Under the pieces are notes generated by a model. It did not search any database and was not told the DNA's origin. It saw nothing but the letters and a program-made list of their open reading frames with translations. A program made the position numbers and the translations under genes. From Cryptomeria japonica (Eukaryota > Streptophyta > Pinopsida > Cupressales > Cupressaceae), in contig NC_081410.1 in the NCBI RefSeq assembly GCF_030272615.1, positions 144,508,349 through 144,572,348 on the forward strand: DNA of 64,000 nt, in the 5' to 3' direction. Positions 58,854 through 64,000 of the stretch are shown here, one piece after another (positions within the stretch are counted from its first letter, which is position 1; each line of letters begins with the position of its first letter).

Positions 58854-61178
58854 CCCAAAGGTAATACAGGCCTGGGCTTTGAAAAAGAGATCCTTCCTAA
58901 ACTCAGATTCAAAGGAAAATCCAGCAAACCATTTTGCCCACCTACTGCAAAGAGGATACCTTTCATAATCAAAGCACCATTAAGGCTCACAACCCCACTG
59001 CAACCGCCACCAATGTTATTCATCCCACCAAACGAACCAGTAATCCCATCAGCAACACCATTTGTAGCAACAACTGTATTGAAACCCACAGCAACATCTC
59101 TAGCACCAGCCGTTCCAACAGAAGCCACTAAATCAACACTGCCGATACTTCCAGTAACAAATCCTTTAATCCCCATCAAAATTCCTGTAGCACCGATCAC
59201 TACAAAGGTACATAAACCAATCATGCCTGCAGTATTCAACTCTAGCGACATCCCAGTATGGTATAGCAATCGGATGCTGGAAAGTGATTCAGAGACCGAC
59301 TCACATGAGTGGGAATTTGATTCTGTACAGCTTAACACTTCAGATGAGGAAGACACATCACCACCTCCGCCACGCAAAGACATCCCTGTTTACGAAAAAG
59401 CACAGATAAAGACCACTTGGGTACCTGAGCTGGAAACATCTTCCACATACCCTACGTCTCATCCTACGCCTGATTCTGACAGGGAGAGTACCATCAACGA
59501 CCTTCACCACACTGTCTTAACCCTCACTGATACATCTAACGAACTTAACCTAATCGATGACGTAATGCCCATTATCCACCCTGAACTCATCGAATGGACC
59601 CAATCAAATCCCCCATGTCTTGACCTCTTCCAAAATGAAGAGGCTATCATTGACTTTTTGGAATTAAGGGATAACCTACCAAGAAGGGATCACAAAGCTG
59701 GATTCGCCATTGAACTTAATAGCGCAACATACTTCGGGGCAGATGCCAAACCTTTCAGCTACAAAAATATAACAATAAAACATGGATCTTCCAGTGAAAA
59801 CCACACTGTGGCACTGTTTGATCCGACAAAAGTAAAAAGAAAGAGCGTATCCAAGGGTGAAAACCTCTCTGAGGCGCCTGAGGATGAAGGGTTTGACATT
59901 CTCCCTGCTAATGCACAACAGGAACGATCAACGATCCTCATTGAGGAGACCAAAGAATACAATATGGGGACTCCTGAAAATCCTCATATTATACATCTGG
60001 CATCTCTTCTCACTCCAGAGGAACAGCCTAAATTTATAGAGTTCTTCCAGCAGCGCCAGATCAACTTTGCATGGTCATATGCAGACATGCCTGGGCTTGA
60101 TCCGGATTTAGTCATGCATCACCTCACAGTAGCAGAAGGAGCCAAACCTGTCAAGCAGAAGCTTCGTAAGATGCATCCCGAGATTGCAGTGCTAGTAAAA
60201 ACAGAACTTAAGAAACTCCTAGATGTTGGTTTCATTAGGCCAATTGATTATGCAGAATGGATCTCCAACATTGTGCCTGTCGGCAAACCAAAAGGGGGCA
60301 TCCGCATTTGTACTGATTTCAGAGATCTGAATAAGGCATGTCCTAAGGATGACTTCCCCCTACCTAATATCGACATCATAGTGGATTTAACAGCAGGACA
60401 TGCGATGCTTTCACTCATGGATGGCTTTTCTGGCTACAATCAGATAAAAATCGCACCCGAAGATCAACATAAGACAACCTTCACATGTCCATGGGGCACC
60501 TACTGCTGGAATGTAATGCCTTTTGGTCTAAAGAATGCAGGAGCAACCTATCAAAGAGCAATGACTACCATCTTCCATGACATGATGCATACTATGATGG
60601 AAGATTATGTGGATGACTTACTAGCAAAATCACTCACTAGAGATGGGCATCTCCACATCTTAGATAAAATCTTTGATAGACTGGAACAATACCATGTTCG
60701 ACTCAACCCAAAGAAATGTGTCTTTGGAGTGACCTCCGGGAAGCTTCTAGGATACATTGTCTCAAGCAAAGGCATTGAGGTCGATCTAGCAAAGGTTAAG
60801 GCAATAATGGACATGCCACCTCCAAAGAATATCAGTCAGCTAAGGACATTACAAGGGCGGCTTCAATCCATCCGAAGATTCATTGCACAATTGGCTGATA
60901 AGTGTCACCCATTCACACACTTGCTACACAAGAACATCCGCTTTCAGTGGGATGCCAGATGCCAACAAGCATTTCAGACGCTTAAAGACTATCTCATGAA
61001 TCCACCATTGTTGATGCCACCAGATCCAAGTAGACCGTTGTTACTTTATATCTCAGCGACAAGTACAACATTAGGTGTATTATTGGCACAACATAATGCA
61101 GAAGGCAAAGAGTGTGTTGTTTACTACATCTCTCGCACACTGGTTGGCTATGAACTCAATTACACACCTATTGAGTGA
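58854..61178 (+). pseudogene. pol: Gypsy reverse transcriptase and RNase H
   Basis: Same frame, no frameshift. A 350-residue low-complexity linker (Pro/Thr-rich, then acidic) precedes the RT. RT blocks are LLDVGFIRPIDYAEWISNIV, GGIRICTDFRDLNKACPKDD, LMDGFSGYNQIKIAPED, FGLKNAGATYQRAM and the catalytic YVDD at 60606-60617. The gypsy RNase H follows (LLLYISATSTTLGVLLAQ, VVYYISRTLVGYELNYTPIE). It converts element RNA into DNA in cytoplasmic particles. TGA at 61176-61178 interrupts RNase H where relatives have Arg or Lys before ACLA. Confidence 0.92.
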
Positions 61179-63230
61179 GCTTGCCTAGCAGTAATCTTAG
61201 CAGCCACTAAATTGCGGCACTATCTGTTGACACACAAGGTACAACTCATCGCAAAGATTGATCCACTCAAGTATTTACTCAGCAAAGCAGCATTGACAGG
61301 TCGCTTGGCCAAATGGGTAATGATTCTAAGTGAATTTGACATCGAGTATGTGGACCGTAAAGCTATCAAAGGGCAGGTCATTGCAGATCAGTTGGTCGAT
61401 GCACCACTCATAGGCGATCATCCCCTCATTTCCAATTTTCCAGATGAAGAGATATTCATGATCACAGAAGTACAACCATGGAAACTATATTTTGATGGTT
61501 CATACACTAGGCACGGCTTAGGGGCAGGCATTCTGTTTATCACACCTCAAGGTGATAGCATCCCGAAGTCTTACAGGCTCACATTTCCATGCACAAACAA
61601 CATAGCAGAATATGAGGCTTTGATCACAGGACTCAGGCTAGCCATACAATGGAAATTACAAGAACTACAAGTATATGGCGATTCCCAACTAGTCATTCGG
61701 CAGGCAACCGATGAATATCAGACCAAGGATGATAAACTCATGCCATATAAGCAAATGGTGGACACTCTAAAGACATCATTTACTACTATCACTTTTGAGC
61801 AGATACCAAGAGATCAGAATCAAGCTACTGACGCTATGGCTACCATCGCATCTCTCCTAGATCTTCCACAAAATTCAACACGCTACGAGTTCTTGGTAGA
61901 ACAGCTTTGGATCCCCGCTTATGATACCCCTGAATCCAAGATGATATGTCGCCTTGTCGGTTCTGAATCCCCAAGGTACGGTGAGTTCTACACCTATCTC
62001 CACGATCACACCCTTCCTCCCAACCAATCAAATAACCAACGTAAAACCTTCATTCGCCAAACTGCTCGATATACCATTATTGCCGAAACCCTATACCGAC
62101 GCGGTCTTGATGGTACTCTCCTTCGATGTCTGGAACAAGATGAGATAACAAAGGCTTTGAAAGAGGTACATGAAGGAATTTGCGGGACTCACTCAAGTGG
62201 TCCGTCACTAGCCAAGAAACTCATGCGAGCTAGATATTATTGGCCATCTATGGAAAAGGATTCCTACTACTTTGTCAGAAAATGCAAGAAATGTCAAGTT
62301 CATGGCGACCTGATACATGCACCGGCCCAGGAACTGCAACCAATCACGACACCATGGCCTTTCTGTCAATGGGGCCTTGACCTTGTGGGTAAGATTCATC
62401 CATCTTCATCCAATGGCCATAAATTTATCATTACCGCTACCGAATATTTCACAAAGTGGATCGAAGCTGTTCCACTTACCCAAGTCATCGGCAAGCAGAT
62501 CGCTTCATTCATCCTCAACTACATCATCTGCCGGTATGGTGTGCCCATGTCCATTGTCACAGATAACGGTCTTCCTTTCAAAAATCAGGATGTCCGTGAA
62601 CTTTGTGAGAAATTTCATATCCAACACCACTTTTCCACTCCCTATTACCCACAAGGCAATGGTCAGGCCGAAGCATCCAATAAAAACATATTGAGAATCC
62701 TAAAGAATACAGTCAATGATGCCGGTCGTGATTGGCATGTTAAATTGAATCCATCATTATGGGCATATCGAACTAGCATTCGAACCCCTACAGGGGCAAC
62801 TCCTTATTCATTGGTCTATGGTGCAGAAGCTATCTTACCTATTGAGGTTGAGATACCATCATTACGAGTTTCCTTGCATAATCTCATCGATGTTGAAGCA
62901 TACAGAGTCTCACGCCTTCAGGACTTAGAGTTACTTGATGAGAAGCGACAAGCTGCATACAATCACCTCAAAGCCTATCAGCAGCGCATGAGTAGAAGCT
63001 ACAATCACCGAGTTAGACCTCGTACATTTGAGGTAGGTGATCTTGTTCTTCGAGAGAATCCTCGCAACCAACCAAACAAAGAACATCAAGGCAAGTTTGA
63101 ATCAAACTGGCTCGGCCCATATGTTGTCACTACTGTATTCGGGTTTGGGGCATATCAGTTGGCTACATTAGATGAAGAACCGCTCGCAGATCCAATCAAT
63201 AGCATGCACCTCAAACGGTTTTATACCTAA
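61179..63230 (+). pseudogene. pol: Gypsy second RNase H and integrase
   Basis: The first part finishes RNase H (ACLAVILAATKLRHYLLTHK, KWVMILSEFDIEYVDRKAIK). A second, archaeal-type RNase H follows: LYFDGSYTRHGLGAG, NIAEYEALITGLRLA, YGDSQLVIRQ, QNQATDAMA, giving the D-E-D-D set. Integrase: zinc-binding H...H in HEGICGTHSSG and C...C in CKKCQVHGD; catalytic Asp in WGLDLVGK, Asp in VTDNGLPF, Glu in GQAEASNKN; C-terminal FESNWLGPYVV (GPY/F-type module) and a natural TAA at 63228. Open without a break from 61179 to 63227, 683 codons. Confidence 0.92.
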
Positions 63231-64000
63231 GGTGTACAAGGCATCAGGCTCCCCTGCATATCAGAAAATACCAAAAACATTTCAAAAAAAAAAAGTCCTG
63301 AAGAAAATACAAAAACATTCAAAAAAGTAAAGAAAAAAATCATGCATCCAAACGGTGAACAACCACTCCGGTGGCACCTTGGGTAAGTGCGATGGCGAAA
63401 ACCTGGCAAACAGACGCCACTCGTAAAGGCAATGGCTCCAGTATCTTTCAGGCTCGTTGCGATCACATTCATACATACACACATCCATCCATCTAACCAT
63501 GGCTTGTTGTTTGATCTGTAATCCTGAAAACTTGCATGCATCTAGCTTATAGTAAAATCTAGAGAGTATTTAGCATAATTCACTTTGGTCTAGAATTAAT
63601 CTTAGTTAGTTACATAATATCTCATTTCTTAGCTTGTTCATGTTTGCATTTTCATGAGTATTTACTTCATACTCTTGAATCTCCATAAGACGTCCAAAAA
63701 TAGTGTAAAAAGCTACTGAGAGCTACACTCATTTGGGAACTTGGAGAGGAGAGGAACAAGGGAGAGCTAATGGCGTAGGGAGCATCATGAGTGAAATCTT
63801 AATCTTTATTCATTTTTATCTCTAATATGCTTCTATGCTTAATCTTTCTTGATAATGCTTTTTAATGGTTTAGTTTTATGTCTTTCAGGCTCGTTGCGAT
63901 CCCATTCATACATACACACATCCATCCATCTAACCATGGCTTGTTATAAATCTACAAATCCAAGAAAGTACTTCATGCGTCTGGCATCCCGCTTTTTCAT
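63231..64000 (+). repeat. Gypsy 3' untranslated region with duplications
   Basis: TCTTTCAGGCTCGTTGCGAT and about 65 following bases occur at 63444 and again at 63881 (period 437 bp). Between them, 63672-63850 resembles LTR bases 53085-53260 (shared GAGAGCTACACTCATTTGGG and GGAGAGGAGAGGAACAAGGG). A-rich purine runs lie at 63285-63330. The polypurine tract and 3' LTR are not reached. Confidence 0.75.

Larger units (their letters stand above)
51850..64000 (+). mobile_element. Ty3/gypsy LTR retrotransposon, Tat lineage (3' end outside window)
   Basis: Order: LTR (start uncertain, end 53362), primer site, 2.5-kb leader, gag-pol in one frame (55965-63230), 3' untranslated region with duplications to the window edge. 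Domain order gag, protease, RT, RNase H, second RNase H, integrase places it in Ty3/gypsy. The extra RNase H just before integrase is the hallmark of the Tat group (relatives of Ogre/Retand). Seven stops make this copy non-autonomous. The 3' LTR was not found before position 64000, so full length is unknown. Confidence 0.9.

Noticed and set aside
58850-59383. 177-codon minus-strand frame opposite pol
   Set aside because: Gly/Val/Ser-rich shadow of the Pro/Thr-rich linker in the gypsy polyprotein.

Overview
This is nuclear DNA of a seed plant, most likely a gymnosperm and probably a non-Pinaceae conifer. The evidence is a very transposon-rich, gene-poor layout, long Tat-type Ty3/gypsy retrotransposon sequence, plant-type TTTAGGG repeats, and plastid DNA insertions that include ndhF. 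Pinaceae plastids have lost ndh genes, although an old insertion could predate such a loss. I found no clearly intact host gene.

Layout. 1-2611: the 5' end of a minus-strand LTR retrotransposon (leader, primer-binding site, 773-bp LTR). 2612-6526: no recognisable gene. 6527-14282: organelle-derived DNA. This has plastid rrn5, trnR-ACG and trnN-GUU (6.5-7.6 kb), then minus-strand pieces of plastid rps14, psaB, cemA, ycf4 and ndhF joined in a non-native order (9.9-12.5 kb), then a mitochondrial 5S rRNA and a group-II-type reverse transcriptase fragment (12.8-14.3 kb). Plastid and mitochondrial pieces side by side suggest one transfer of mitochondrial DNA that already carried plastid DNA, or serial insertions.

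14774-28555: a 13.8-kb Mutator-like (MULE) DNA transposon with 376-bp terminal inverted repeats (about 96% identical) and a 7-bp target duplication. It encodes a 15-exon MULE transposase on the plus strand with DDE residues and a SWIM zinc finger. One in-frame stop interrupts the frame, and the C-terminus is built from tandemly duplicated exons carrying a DLN motif. A decayed LINE and several TA microsatellites lie inside it. To its right is a plastid ycf3 fragment (29.7-29.9 kb).

30725-50865: a roughly 20-kb palindrome. Two arms of about 9 kb in opposite orientation flank a 2.3-kb core of degenerate telomere repeats, mainly TTTAGGG entering from the left and CCCTAAA leaving to the right. This is the head-to-head arrangement expected from a telomere fusion. 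Each arm carries a broken TMEM214-like gene, a trio of hairpins, and a TGTTG-rich tandem repeat next to the telomeric core. The arms differ by roughly 10-15% by eye, and only the left one carries a 375-bp TRIM retrotransposon, so this is an old structure and not an assembly hairpin.

51850-64000: a Tat-lineage Ty3/gypsy element on the plus strand, cut by the window end. It has an LTR with TATA box, a primer-binding site, a 2.5-kb leader, and a single 7.3-kb gag-pol frame (gag, protease, G-patch, RT, RNase H, second RNase H, integrase). Seven in-frame stops and no frameshift interrupt that frame. A duplicated 3' untranslated region follows. The window is thus a layered record: organelle transfers, a large DNA transposon, an inverted telomeric duplication, and retrotransposons.
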